From the NCBI GenBank assembly GCA_016281125.1, contig JAEEIA010000085.1:55225-119224 (forward strand): a stretch of DNA of 64,000 nucleotides, read 5' to 3'. Below, in pieces: positions 17,238 through 25,822 of this stretch. Below the pieces are notes generated by a model. It saw nothing but the letters and a program-made list of their open reading frames with translations. It did no database searches and was not told where the DNA came from. Each line of letters starts with the position of its first letter. Within the stretch, counting starts at the first letter, position 1. Source of the DNA: Oscillospiraceae bacterium (lineage in GTDB: Bacteria > Bacillota > Clostridia > Oscillospirales > Ruminococcaceae). The translations under genes and the position numbers were made by a program.

Positions 17238-18147
17238 GAAAAAGCTGTCCGAAATCCTGATCACATGTGTGCTTGTTCTGATCATGCTGACAGGCATCGG
17301 CATCTTTCTGTATCCGCCGTTCAGCAGCTGGTGGAACGCACGGCTCCAGACAAAGGTGATCGACGACTATAACAAAGCCGTCGGTGTTCTGGATTCGTCA
17401 AAGAAAGAGGAATTGCTGGAGCAGGCACATGCGTATAATGCTTCGCTTGCGGCGCTTGATGATCCGCTTGCGGATCATGCACAGCTGACGGAATACAGCA
17501 ATGTGCTGGATATTCCCGGCACCGGCATTCTCGGATACATCGACATTCCGAAGATCGGTGTCCATCTTCCCGTATACCACGGGACAAGCCCGGAGGTGCT
17601 CAATATCGCCGTCGGGCATCTGGAGGGTACATCGCTGCCGGTCGGCGGCGCGGGCTGTCATGCGGTCATCTCCGCACACCGCGGCCTCCCCTCAGCCAGG
17701 CTTTTTACGGATCTCGATCAGCTCACTGAGGACGACCAGTTCAGCATTTCCGTCCTTGACGATATTTTTACCTATGAGGTAGACTGCATCTCCGTGGTGC
17801 TTCCCTACGAGATGGAGCTGCTGCGCCCCGAGCCCGGACGGGATCTTGTTACGCTGATGACATGCACGCCCTACGGCATCAACACGCACCGGCTGCTTGT
17901 CAGAGGACACCGCATTGACACCGTCCCGGAGGAAACAGCGGACGGCGAGGAAGTCCGCAGAGTCCGCATCCCCGCAGACGCGATCCTTGTGGACAATCTG
18001 ATTTCCCTGCCGTTTCTTGTCATCCCGCTGGTGATCATTCTGATCATTTACTGGTCGCTCAGCGGCAAGCGCAGAAAAAAGCGGTATCTCTCCGCATATA
18101 CAGTAAATAAGGAACTCAATATTCAGGAAAGAAAAGGTGAACCATAA
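17230..18147 (+). CDS. class C (pilin-polymerising) sortase, second copy
   Basis: 305 residues. N-terminal anchor (about 9-30), catalytic His150 (SAHRGLP), Cys212 (TLMTCTPYG) and Arg225 (LLVRGHR), then a C-terminal membrane helix (about 258-280) and a long basic tail. It is clearly paralogous to the sortase at 7501 and shares the same spacing of motifs. The start overlaps the signal peptidase stop, and the next gene begins within its stop codon. The adjacent LVQTG protein is the obvious substrate candidate. Confidence 0.93.
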   Translation: MRKKKLSEILITCVLVLIMLTGIGIFLYPPFSSWWNARLQTKVIDDYNKAVGVLDSSKKEELLEQAHAYNASLAALDDPLADHAQLTEYSNVLDIPGTGILGYIDIPKIGVHLPVYHGTSPEVLNIAVGHLEGTSLPVGGAGCHAVISAHRGLPSARLFTDLDQLTEDDQFSISVLDDIFTYEVDCISVVLPYEMELLRPEPGRDLVTLMTCTPYGINTHRLLVRGHRIDTVPEETADGEEVRRVRIPADAILVDNLISLPFLVIPLVIILIIYWSLSGKRRKKRYLSAYTVNKELNIQERKGEP

Positions 18148-19148
18148 TGCCGGCAAAAAAACATATCGACAGATTCGCAGTATCCCTGCTTGCCGGGCTG
18201 CTCCTGCTGCTGCCGGTGCAGTTCAGTCAGAAGGCTGCGGCTGCGGATAATAAAACGATCACGCTGATCTGCCGTCAGGAAGATACCGTTCTCAGCGGCA
18301 TGGAATGGACGCTCTACCGGATCGGCGTCCGGCACGGCTCGGAGGTGGAGTTTGTCCCCGCCCTTTCCGGATACAGCATGGATCTCGGGGATCTTTCCGT
18401 GGAAACGGTCGATACCGCTGCTAAAACCGTCGAAGGCTATGTGCTCGCATCCGGCCTTGCGCCGGTTTCACAGGGGAAGACCGATACCGCCGGCGAGCTC
18501 GCGTTCACCGGGTTGGAAAACGGCCTGTATCTGGCAACCGGAAAGAATCTCCAGGTCGGCAATACCTGCTATATCCCGTCCACGCTGCTGCTGGAGGTCA
18601 ACAATGCCGATACCGGCATTGACTATGACGCATACCCGAAATTCTCCTACACCGACATCTCCGGAGCGGATCGGAATTACAAGGTGAAAAAAGTCTGGGA
18701 GGACGCGGACAACGCTGCGCAGAAGCGTCCTTCTGAGCTGACGGTTGACGTGTATAAGAACGATGTGCTCAGCGAAACAGTCAAGCTCAATGAGGGCAAC
18801 AGCTGGGAATATTCCTGGAGCGCGCCGGAGGACGGCACCGAATGGAAGGTTGTGGAACGTGAGATCCCGGAGGGCTATTCTGTTCTGATCGACTACAACA
18901 GCTGGCAGTTCGTGATCCGCAATACCTATGAGCCCGTTCAGGAAACCACGACTGTGCCGCCGGAAACTGAAACCACGACCGTGACCACCGCCACGACGGC
19001 GCCGCCGGTTACGACTGTCACCACCGCACCGAAGCTCGTTCAGACCGGACAGCTTTGGTGGCCGGTGCTCCCGCTCTCGCTGGGCGGCGTGATTCTGGTC
19101 GGTGCGGGCATTTCCATGCGGGCGGGAAAGAAGAAGCATGAAGAGTAG
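18147..19148 (+). CDS. minor or basal pilin with Cna-B domain and variant LVQTG sorting signal
   Basis: 333 residues. Signal peptide ends near SQKAAAADN. An Ig-like domain with an E-box-like segment (ENGLYLATGK) is followed by a Cna B-type domain (KVKKVWEDADNAAQKRPSELT) ending in EGYSV and RNTYE. A Thr/Pro-rich linker (about 265-293) leads to LVQTG (297-301), QLWWPVLPL, a membrane helix and KKKHEE. In relatives of this protein type the signal is LPQTGQLWWPV; the Pro-to-Val change here is notable. The start codon shares its first base with the sortase stop. Its small size and place suggest a basal or anchoring pilin. Confidence 0.87.
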   Translation: MPAKKHIDRFAVSLLAGLLLLLPVQFSQKAAAADNKTITLICRQEDTVLSGMEWTLYRIGVRHGSEVEFVPALSGYSMDLGDLSVETVDTAAKTVEGYVLASGLAPVSQGKTDTAGELAFTGLENGLYLATGKNLQVGNTCYIPSTLLLEVNNADTGIDYDAYPKFSYTDISGADRNYKVKKVWEDADNAAQKRPSELTVDVYKNDVLSETVKLNEGNSWEYSWSAPEDGTEWKVVEREIPEGYSVLIDYNSWQFVIRNTYEPVQETTTVPPETETTTVTTATTAPPVTTVTTAPKLVQTGQLWWPVLPLSLGGVILVGAGISMRAGKKKHEE

Positions 19149-19830
19149 GGGCAGATACACATGGATTCTTGTCGTCCTGCTCGGGATGCTGATGATCTTC
19201 GCGGCTGGGCTTCTCTGCGTACACAATTTCCGGGAAAGCCGTGCGGCAGAGCGCTATTCCGGAACCGTGCTGGATGCATTGAAGCAGAATATCCCGGAGC
19301 CGCCTGCTGAGAGCCGTCCGGATATACCGGTCACTGCACTGGAGGAGGATCTGTTTGCACTGTATGAAGCGGCGGAAGAAAGCAGTTCCTCGCCCGCGGA
19401 TATCATCATCGGGGATGCCGCTTACTGCGGGTATCTTTCGATCCCGGTGCTCGGGCTGGAGCTGCCCGTCATGAGCGAATGGAGCTATCCGGATCTCAGG
19501 AAAGCCCCCTGCCGTTACAGCGGCAGCGCGCAGACGAACGACCTCATCATTGCAGCACACAATTATGACTCCCACTTCGGCCGGATCGGGACGCTGACCG
19601 CCGGGGATCTGATCCTGTTCACGGATACGGCAGGAACGGTGCACGAATATGCCGTGTCATTTATAGAGATTATCGGCGGAGGGGACATCGCGCAGATGTT
19701 CAGCGGCCGGTCTGAGGACTGGGATCTGACGCTGTTCACCTGTACGCTGAGCGGTCAGAGCCGCGTTACGATACGCGCTGACCGTCTTTCGCAGGACGCG
19801 GACGACTCTGAGGAATCTGACACAGAATAA
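19138..19830 (+). CDS. sortase, non-class-C, last gene of the plus pilus arm
   Basis: 230 residues. A single N-terminal anchor (about 9-28), catalytic His141 (IIAAHNYDSHFG), Cys202 (TLFTCTLSG) and a nearby Arg (RVTIRADR); no C-terminal membrane helix. It overlaps the pilin gene upstream by 11 nt. The single anchor and His/Cys contexts differ from the two class C enzymes, so it may attach the finished pilus or the LVQTG protein to peptidoglycan. Subclass assignment (D- or B-like) needs a profile search. Confidence 0.88.
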   Translation: MKSRGRYTWILVVLLGMLMIFAAGLLCVHNFRESRAAERYSGTVLDALKQNIPEPPAESRPDIPVTALEEDLFALYEAAEESSSSPADIIIGDAAYCGYLSIPVLGLELPVMSEWSYPDLRKAPCRYSGSAQTNDLIIAAHNYDSHFGRIGTLTAGDLILFTDTAGTVHEYAVSFIEIIGGGDIAQMFSGRSEDWDLTLFTCTLSGQSRVTIRADRLSQDADDSEESDTE

Positions 19831-19833
19831 TGC

Positions 19834-19876
19834 AAAGGTACAGCCTTCACCGGACGGCTGTACCTTTCTTTTTTTT
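19834..19876 (+). terminator. rho-independent terminator of the plus pilus arm
   Basis: AAAGGTACAGCC (19834-19845) pairs with GGCTGTACCTTT (19856-19867), followed by CTTTTTTTT. Confidence 0.93.
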
Positions 19877-19940
19877 GAAAACCGGCGCTGGATTGATGTC
19901 TGATTTTATGGATCATTCGGCGTAAAAACCGGTTTGGCAT

Positions 19941-20020
19941 TTCGTCACGAACGAACAGCAGCGGCATTTCGTCACGAAAAACAGGGGGTTCGTCTGCAAA
20001 AAGCGGGATTTCGTCGTGAA
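19941..20020. promoter_or_regulatory. three palindromic TTCGTCACGAA boxes upstream of the C1 protease gene
   Basis: TTCGTCACGAA occurs at 19941-19951 and 19968-19978, each preceded by GGCAT, with a near copy TTCGTCGTGAA at 20010-20020. They lie 24-100 bp upstream of a consensus promoter. The stretch 19877-20190 otherwise holds only this promoter and leader. Confidence 0.6.
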
Positions 20021-20043
20021 ATACGGCATTCTGTCGGATTATA

Positions 20044-20072
20044 TTGACCTGTTTGTTTTCTTGTGCTATAAT
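20044..20072 (+). promoter_or_regulatory. promoter of the dockerin protease gene
   Basis: TTGACC (20044-20049) and TATAAT (20067-20072) are 17 bp apart, with a leader of about 110 nt. Confidence 0.8.
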
Positions 20073-20190
20073 TTTTATATAGCAAAGCAATTTGGAACAA
20101 ATCTATGGCCGCTCGCAGATCACGGCTGTTTTTGAAACACGATCCGATTGTCCGAAGGACAAAATCATATACGGGAAAGGAAGTATGCTT

Positions 20191-21927
20191 ATGAAACACA
20201 CGATCCGGAAGTTCACAGCTGCTGCGATGTCCTGTACCCTCTGCTGGTCGGTCATCACGGCATCCGGCGGCACAGGCAGCTTTACAGCCGCTGCCCTTGC
20301 CGCACGGTACGATCTGCGGGAGGAGGCGCCGGAGCTGCTGACACCTGTCAAGCGGCAGATCGGCGGCACCTGCTGGGCGCATGCGGCGATTGCATGCGCG
20401 GAATCCAATCTGATCAAAAAGGGCATCGCAGAAAGCGGCGTTGATCTTTCTGAGGCGCATCTGATCTGGTTCACGCACGGGCAGGATTCTCCGACCGACC
20501 CGAACGATCTGTGCAGCGGCGGCGGTGTCAACAAGGGCACGGAGGGCTATGACGACGGTGCGCGGATCCGGAATACGATTGCGACGCTTGCCGCATGGAA
20601 CGGCGTTGTGCAGGAAAGCGATGCGCCGGCGCTTTCGGAACAGCGGCCGATCGATGAAAGCCTGCGCTATCAGTCGATTGCACATTTGCAGAATGCGGAC
20701 ATCTTTGATCCGAACGAGATTCAGGACATCAAATACCGGATCACGAAAAAAGGCCCGCTGTATCTGGAATATTACAGCATGTCCGAGGAGGAGCTGTCGG
20801 AAAAGTCCGGCTATTACAATTCCAATTATGTGCGCAGGATCGGCCTTGACAACGGCGGCGGCCATGCCGTGCAGCTTGTCGGCTGGGATGACGGATATAA
20901 AAAGGAGAACTTCAACGCCTCGCCCCCTTATGACGGCGCATGGATCTGCAAAAACAGCTGGGGCAATTATACCAGATCGGAGAACGGCTATTTCTACCTG
21001 AGTTATTATGACCCGTCCATCGCACATGTCTGCTCCCTGGATTTTGAGCCGGTCACAAATTACGGCAGTGTGCATCATTATAATAATTCTGATATACACG
21101 CACTCAGTTCAGGCAGACTGACAGTTCAGAAAGCCGGTATGGAATTTGCAAATGTGTTTGAGGCGGAGCAGGATGAAAAAATCACGGCAATCGGCTTTTT
21201 CAACGCGGTATTTGACTCGGCCGAGCGGTACACGGCGTCCTGTGAATACGAGGCGGAGGTCTATCTGCTGAATGAGGATTTCCAGAATCCGCGCGACGGC
21301 AGGCTGGTGACAAAAACAGACGGCCTGCTGGAATACAGCGGTTTCCATACGCTCCGGCTGCCGCAGAACTGCTCCGTCAAAAAAGGACAGAAGTATTCGG
21401 TTGTGGTAAAGCTGCCGGTCGATGATATTTCAACAACATTCTTTGATTCTCACTGCTATAAAAAAGGCGTTTCCTTCTATACGTATTACAGCCAGTACAA
21501 TGAAGAGTCGTGGAAGGACTGCTATGAAAACGACGAGGGCGACTGCACCATCCATGTGTATACGGCCTATGAAGGTACACAGCAGACAGAGCCCCTGGTC
21601 GTCAAAGAGGGCACCTATATTGATCTGTTCCCGGATCCGCTGATCCGCGAGTGTCTGCTGGAATACTTCGATGCAGATCACGATCAGTATCTCACAAAGG
21701 AGGAGCTGCTGAGCGTGCCTTTTGATCCGTATGACATTGACCGGGACGGACAGGCCAATTCCAAAGATCTGACGATCCTCAAGCGCGCCGTGCTCGGCCA
21801 GATCGAACCCGGAACCGGTTATTTCTGGAAGGTCGCAGATGTAAACGCAGACAGTTATATCAACGAAACGGACGTTGAGGGAATGCTCAACTTTGTGCTT
21901 CAGCGCCCGCCGAAAACGAGGTCGTAA
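20191..21927 (+). CDS. secreted papain-family (C1) cysteine protease with dockerin
   Basis: 578 residues. Signal peptide, then the catalytic Cys61 (QIGGTCWAHAA), His225 (GGGHAVQLVGW) and Asn255 (CKNSWGNY) of peptidase family C1. A beta-rich domain follows (about 290-480). The C-terminus has an EF-hand-like loop (FDADHDQYLTKEE) and a dockerin with repeats DIDRDGQANSKDLTILKRAV and ADVNADSYINETDVEGML. The start is the ATG at 20191 with AAAGGA about 9 nt upstream. Dockerin-bearing proteases are known in cellulosome genomes; targets are unclear, with cellulosome or pilus protein processing or dietary protein possible. Confidence 0.93.
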   Translation: MKHTIRKFTAAAMSCTLCWSVITASGGTGSFTAAALAARYDLREEAPELLTPVKRQIGGTCWAHAAIACAESNLIKKGIAESGVDLSEAHLIWFTHGQDSPTDPNDLCSGGGVNKGTEGYDDGARIRNTIATLAAWNGVVQESDAPALSEQRPIDESLRYQSIAHLQNADIFDPNEIQDIKYRITKKGPLYLEYYSMSEEELSEKSGYYNSNYVRRIGLDNGGGHAVQLVGWDDGYKKENFNASPPYDGAWICKNSWGNYTRSENGYFYLSYYDPSIAHVCSLDFEPVTNYGSVHHYNNSDIHALSSGRLTVQKAGMEFANVFEAEQDEKITAIGFFNAVFDSAERYTASCEYEAEVYLLNEDFQNPRDGRLVTKTDGLLEYSGFHTLRLPQNCSVKKGQKYSVVVKLPVDDISTTFFDSHCYKKGVSFYTYYSQYNEESWKDCYENDEGDCTIHVYTAYEGTQQTEPLVVKEGTYIDLFPDPLIRECLLEYFDADHDQYLTKEELLSVPFDPYDIDRDGQANSKDLTILKRAVLGQIEPGTGYFWKVADVNADSYINETDVEGMLNFVLQRPPKTRS

Positions 21928-22012
21928 ACGGGATCGCTTTGCGGTGCATTTGCTGTGCAGAGTTACCGAACCGCCGACCGAACCGGATTCATCATACAGG
22001 AAGAAAAACAGA

Positions 22013-22046
22013 ACAGGCAGATACTCCAAACGGGGTATCTGCCTGT
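22013..22046. terminator. bidirectional terminator
   Basis: ACAGGCAGATAC (22013-22024) pairs with GTATCTGCCTGT (22035-22046) and is followed by TTCTGTTT. It sits between the convergent protease and cotH-like genes. Confidence 0.85.
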
Positions 22047-22071
22047 TTCTGTTTGTATTGCGTAAAATGAC

Positions 22072-24339
22072 TTATCTCTTGAATTTTATCGCAAATCCAA
22101 GGCCGATCAGCAGCACCAGTGCGGAAACACCAAGCAGGATATAATCCGTCGTATGATCGGTTTGCGCAGTCCCGCTCATACCGGGGAATCCGCCGCCGCC
22201 GCCGGGCTGCGGTCTGCTGCTCTGCTTCTGTCCGTCCTGATCGGCAGGCTTTTCATTCTGTCCGCTGTCAGGCTGAGCATCTGCATTTTCGTCACTGCTG
22301 TCCTTCTTGCCGGAAAATCCGCCCGGCATGTTGCCCGGATCGAAGCCCTCCGGCATGTTGCCCGGATCAAAGCCCTCCGGCATATTGCCCGGGTCAAAGC
22401 CCTCCGGCATCTGACCGCCGCCGAAATCCGGTCTTGCAGCCAGTGTCTGGACGCTGCCGATGTTTGCTCCGTTGAATGCGAGCACCTTCATCTCAGACTG
22501 ACCGGTCTGTTCCTCGCTGCCCTTCCGGGGCTTTCTGCCGGAACGTCCCGCTTTCTTTTCCTGACCGGCATTCTCCTCGGTTTCGGTCTGTTCCGTGCTT
22601 TCCTTGCTGCCGGAACGGCCCGATTTTCCGCCGAAGCCGCCGAAACCGCCTGCGCCGCCCATCGAACCCATATCGGAGATGTTCAGGTCACCGGTATCAA
22701 TCAGTGCGGTTTTATCCGCTTTCTGGCCGTCAGAGGTGGACGGAATCGTGCCGTCCAGCTGTCCGCTGACGCTCTCGTCGCGCAGTGTGCAGAATGTTCT
22801 GATCGCATCCACGCCCTTCTGGAAATCCTCGTATGTGCAGAATTTGGTCGGATCCTTCTGCACGTATTTGTCGATGAGCGCAGCCGTTTCGTCAACCGTC
22901 TTTTCAAAATCCACGCTTGTCAGGAATTCACGGAACAGCTGGTGATACTGTTCAGTATAATCTGCACTGTCAAAAATCCAGGAAACCATCGGACGGTCGC
23001 TCATATCGCCTGAAACCGGCGTATCAATCGCCGCATTCACAGAGGAGGAAGCGTTTGCACCCATAAACGAGCCGTATGCAAGATTATAGTCCCACGGGAT
23101 CATGCAAAGCTGCCCGTCTTTCTCATACAGATAATAATTGTGGATCATCTGACCGGTGTAGCTGTCGCCGTTGCAGAGGAAATTGTGGACAACAAAATAC
23201 CGGAGCACCTCATCCGTATCGAGCGTGCTTTCGAGATCCGTCTGCTCCGAAAGTGCTTTCAGTGCAGCAATCAGACGCTTCTGGTCAGCCGTATTGACGG
23301 TTGTCTTTGCATTGTTGAAGATGTTGGAATAGCTGTCGGGATCATCATCAATGTATTGCAGCTTGACATCGCTGCTGCCCATCCCGAATCCGCCGCCGAA
23401 TCCGCCTGGGCCGCCTTCCTTGCCGTCACCGCCGAACATTTCAGACGGATCAAAGTCAGAGAAATCAAAATCGGACGGCATATCACCGAAGTCCGGCATA
23501 TTACCGAAATCGGGCATGTCACCAAAGTCAAAGTTTCCGAAATCCGGCATGCCGCCGCCGAAATCAGGCATCTGGCCGTTCCCGAAACTGAATCCGCCGC
23601 CAGGCCGCGACTTTTCCTGTCCTGCGCCTTCGCCGCTGCCGGAGCTTTCTGCGTCTTCGCCGTTATTGTTCATAAACTCGCTCATGCTGAAATCCTTGCC
23701 GTTGCCGCGGCCGCCGCCGAAGCTCATCGCATCCGGCTTGTAGAGGTCGCCGTAATTGCTGCCGTAATTGCGTGTCAGGAACGAATCCTCGATGGCCTCG
23801 ACCGCAAGATACAGACCCCAGTCCTCACCGTTGACCGTGAGATAGGCATAGCTGCAAAGCGGCGAATCTGCGCCGAAATCATACATCAGCGTATATGCAA
23901 GGTAATCCTTCATGTACGTGTTGTCCTGAATGATATTGTTCAGGCAGAGCTTATCCAGCCCGTGATAGGACTTGCCGTTTTCGTACTGGTCAAACTCGAT
24001 CTTGAAGCTGTACCGGCTGCTGTTCATGTTCCGGACGGAGCTGAGTGAGGTATTGCCCTTGGCTCTGATTCCCACATTCCGGACAGACTCGCCGTCAATC
24101 ACAAGACTGCATGCGGAATACTCCTCGCTCTCGCAGCCTGCGATGAAGCTGTCCCAGTCGTTCATCACAATATCAATGGTGTGTACCCTTGAACGGTCGA
24201 ACAGCCGGTTTTCATAGCCGATTGCATGCGCCGTTGTTCCGATTCCGAACGCCTGACCGTTGCAGAACAGAACCGTGAGAACAAGCGTCAGTGCGGCAAT
24301 CACGGCGCAGATCTTGTCGATGCTTTTATGTGCTGACAT
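22072..24339 (-). CDS. CotH-type atypical kinase, membrane-anchored, with Gly/Met-Pro repeat inserts
   Basis: 755 residues. A signal or anchor helix (about 10-32), then the CotH fold with VGIRAKGNTS, DLYKPDA and the metal-binding segment MIPWDYNLAYG. Two low-complexity inserts interrupt or follow the fold: repeated DFGxMP units near 250-310 and repeated GFDPGNMPE units near 640-685. A C-terminal helix (YILLGVSALVLLIGLGFAI) ends in KFKR, so the kinase is outside the membrane. Known of the family: protein kinases of spore coats and effector proteins. It follows DUF4956 and VTC genes, a recurrent partnership. Confidence 0.88.
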   Translation of the reverse strand: MSAHKSIDKICAVIAALTLVLTVLFCNGQAFGIGTTAHAIGYENRLFDRSRVHTIDIVMNDWDSFIAGCESEEYSACSLVIDGESVRNVGIRAKGNTSLSSVRNMNSSRYSFKIEFDQYENGKSYHGLDKLCLNNIIQDNTYMKDYLAYTLMYDFGADSPLCSYAYLTVNGEDWGLYLAVEAIEDSFLTRNYGSNYGDLYKPDAMSFGGGRGNGKDFSMSEFMNNNGEDAESSGSGEGAGQEKSRPGGGFSFGNGQMPDFGGGMPDFGNFDFGDMPDFGNMPDFGDMPSDFDFSDFDPSEMFGGDGKEGGPGGFGGGFGMGSSDVKLQYIDDDPDSYSNIFNNAKTTVNTADQKRLIAALKALSEQTDLESTLDTDEVLRYFVVHNFLCNGDSYTGQMIHNYYLYEKDGQLCMIPWDYNLAYGSFMGANASSSVNAAIDTPVSGDMSDRPMVSWIFDSADYTEQYHQLFREFLTSVDFEKTVDETAALIDKYVQKDPTKFCTYEDFQKGVDAIRTFCTLRDESVSGQLDGTIPSTSDGQKADKTALIDTGDLNISDMGSMGGAGGFGGFGGKSGRSGSKESTEQTETEENAGQEKKAGRSGRKPRKGSEEQTGQSEMKVLAFNGANIGSVQTLAARPDFGGGQMPEGFDPGNMPEGFDPGNMPEGFDPGNMPGGFSGKKDSSDENADAQPDSGQNEKPADQDGQKQSSRPQPGGGGGFPGMSGTAQTDHTTDYILLGVSALVLLIGLGFAIKFKR

Positions 24340-24385
24340 ATCATCACACCTTTATATTATCAGATTTGTATTGCATTCAGTGAAA

Positions 24386-24420
24386 CAGGAAACGGCCGTC
24401 ATTCCGAATGCCGTTTCCTG
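24386..24420 (-). terminator. hairpin between DUF4956 gene and cotH-like gene
   Basis: CAGGAAACGGC (24386-24396) pairs with GCCGTTTCCTG (24410-24420). A T tract is weak, so partial termination or mRNA stabilisation is possible. Confidence 0.55.
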
Positions 24421-24443
24421 CGATGAAATCGGACAGTGCCCGA

Positions 24444-25136
24444 TTATGCCATGTAGTCGCCGTTGTAGCTGACGAGCACCGCGCTCTGCACGCCTTCCAT
24501 ATCCGCAAGCGCATTGACGAAATCGGTGTTGTCGTCCTTCAGGCGGATTTCCATATTCAGTTCGACAGAACCCTTCTGCACAGACTTGCTCTTGATGACG
24601 CAGCGCTCGGTTTTGCCTTCCAGGAATGCCTTTGCAGCGGTTTCGCTGTCGTGACCGTTGCAGCGGATGACAACGATATACGGATTTTTGCAGGATTTGC
24701 GGTTGACGAACACCAGCAGAATGATGCCGATGATGACGCTGCCGAATACGGCAAGCGGAATCATGCCCGCTGCCAGCACAATGCCGACCGCGATGGACCA
24801 GAACAGGAACGCAATGTCCAGCGGCTCCTTGATCGCCGTGCGGAAACGGACAATCGACAGCGCGCCGACCATACCGAGCGAAAGCACGACATTGCTTGTC
24901 ACCGCGAGAATGACGACCGTGGTGATCATCGTCAGCGCAACGAGCGTTGTGCCGAAGCTGGCGGAATACATCACGCCGGAGTATGTTTTCTTATAAACGA
25001 GGAAAATGAATATGCCGAGCCCGAATGCGAGCACGATCGCAACAACCATATCAAACAGGCTGACGCTTGTCACATTGTCCAGAAAGTTCGATTTGAAAAT
25101 ATCGTTCAGACCGATTGCAGCAAGAGTATGCGTCAT
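24444..25136 (-). CDS. DUF4956 family membrane protein
   Basis: 230 residues. About four membrane helices (28-48, 60-85, 90-105, 115-150) and a cytoplasmic alpha/beta domain of about 75 residues. The segment GMVGALSIVRFRTAIKEP is the family hallmark. Its start follows AAAAGGAGATTTTT and it lies 17 bp after the VTC gene. The family is repeatedly found beside VTC and CotH domain genes. The C-terminal domain resembles a small ligand-binding or regulatory fold (inference). Biochemical function is not established. Confidence 0.85.
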   Translation of the reverse strand: MTHTLAAIGLNDIFKSNFLDNVTSVSLFDMVVAIVLAFGLGIFIFLVYKKTYSGVMYSASFGTTLVALTMITTVVILAVTSNVVLSLGMVGALSIVRFRTAIKEPLDIAFLFWSIAVGIVLAAGMIPLAVFGSVIIGIILLVFVNRKSCKNPYIVVIRCNGHDSETAAKAFLEGKTERCVIKSKSVQKGSVELNMEIRLKDDNTDFVNALADMEGVQSAVLVSYNGDYMA

Positions 25137-25153
25137 AAAAATCTCCTTTTGGT

Positions 25154-25822
25154 TTAACCGTAAATTCGGCAGGCTTCATATTTTGAAAAGGATCCCTCGC
25201 GCCTGTCTGCAAGGGAAACTGCATCGCGGATGATGTCCGGCAGAAAACCGTCCCATTTGACCTCGAGAATGATCGCATCCGATACCGGAACTGTCACGCA
25301 GTCCGGATTCAGGAAATCCGTACACCGCATACCGCTTCTGATGTGATAGTCAAGCGTCACGCGGACGTTTCCGGCGGGAAAGATGAACGGCTCTCTCGTG
25401 TAATCGACGATTGTTTTCGGCGCGATGCCCGTTGTCTGCATTTTGGAATACAGCTCCCGGATCAGCGGGAATTCCGATTCCAGCATCCATTGGAGGTCGC
25501 CGTCCACAATGCGCTGCGCCTGTTCCTTTGTCAGCGGGGCGCTCTGCTTGTTGCCGAGGTGGTCGATCTTGCTTTTCTTTTCAAGATGAATGACCGAAGG
25601 ATCACCGTTGTAATATCTGATGCGGAACTTTTCGCGGCGGCTCAGACCGTTTACTTTTTCCATGAGCGCCTGATCTGCAAGATTATCAAAATACAGGCTG
25701 CGGATAAAGTATTTTCCGTCGAGTGCATGGGGATCGTGGTATGCAACTGCGCTGAGTCTGTGGCGGATTGTGATCATGTCGGAATAGTTGATTTCATGCT
25801 TGATCTCATGTCTGAAATCCAT
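25154..25822 (-). CDS. VTC domain protein (polyphosphate polymerase-like triphosphate tunnel enzyme)
   Basis: 222 residues, soluble. It has RHEIKHEINY near the N-terminus, SLYFDN, KFRIRYYNG, LEKKSKI, DYTREPF, AIILEVKWDGFLP and a final SKYE, the basic tunnel and acidic metal residues of the VTC superfamily. In yeast the VTC4 homologue makes polyphosphate from ATP. The start is the ATG after GAGGTGAAAACG; an upstream GTG in the same frame is less likely. First gene of the VTC-DUF4956-CotH operon. Confidence 0.88.
   Translation of the reverse strand: MDFRHEIKHEINYSDMITIRHRLSAVAYHDPHALDGKYFIRSLYFDNLADQALMEKVNGLSRREKFRIRYYNGDPSVIHLEKKSKIDHLGNKQSAPLTKEQAQRIVDGDLQWMLESEFPLIRELYSKMQTTGIAPKTIVDYTREPFIFPAGNVRVTLDYHIRSGMRCTDFLNPDCVTVPVSDAIILEVKWDGFLPDIIRDAVSLADRREGSFSKYEACRIYG

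Noticed and set aside
19935..20020. Repeated GCATTTCGTCACGAA considered as a mini CRISPR array
   Set aside because: Only three copies, 11-16 bp long, with unequal spacing (27 and 42 bp) and upstream of a promoter; operator boxes fit better.
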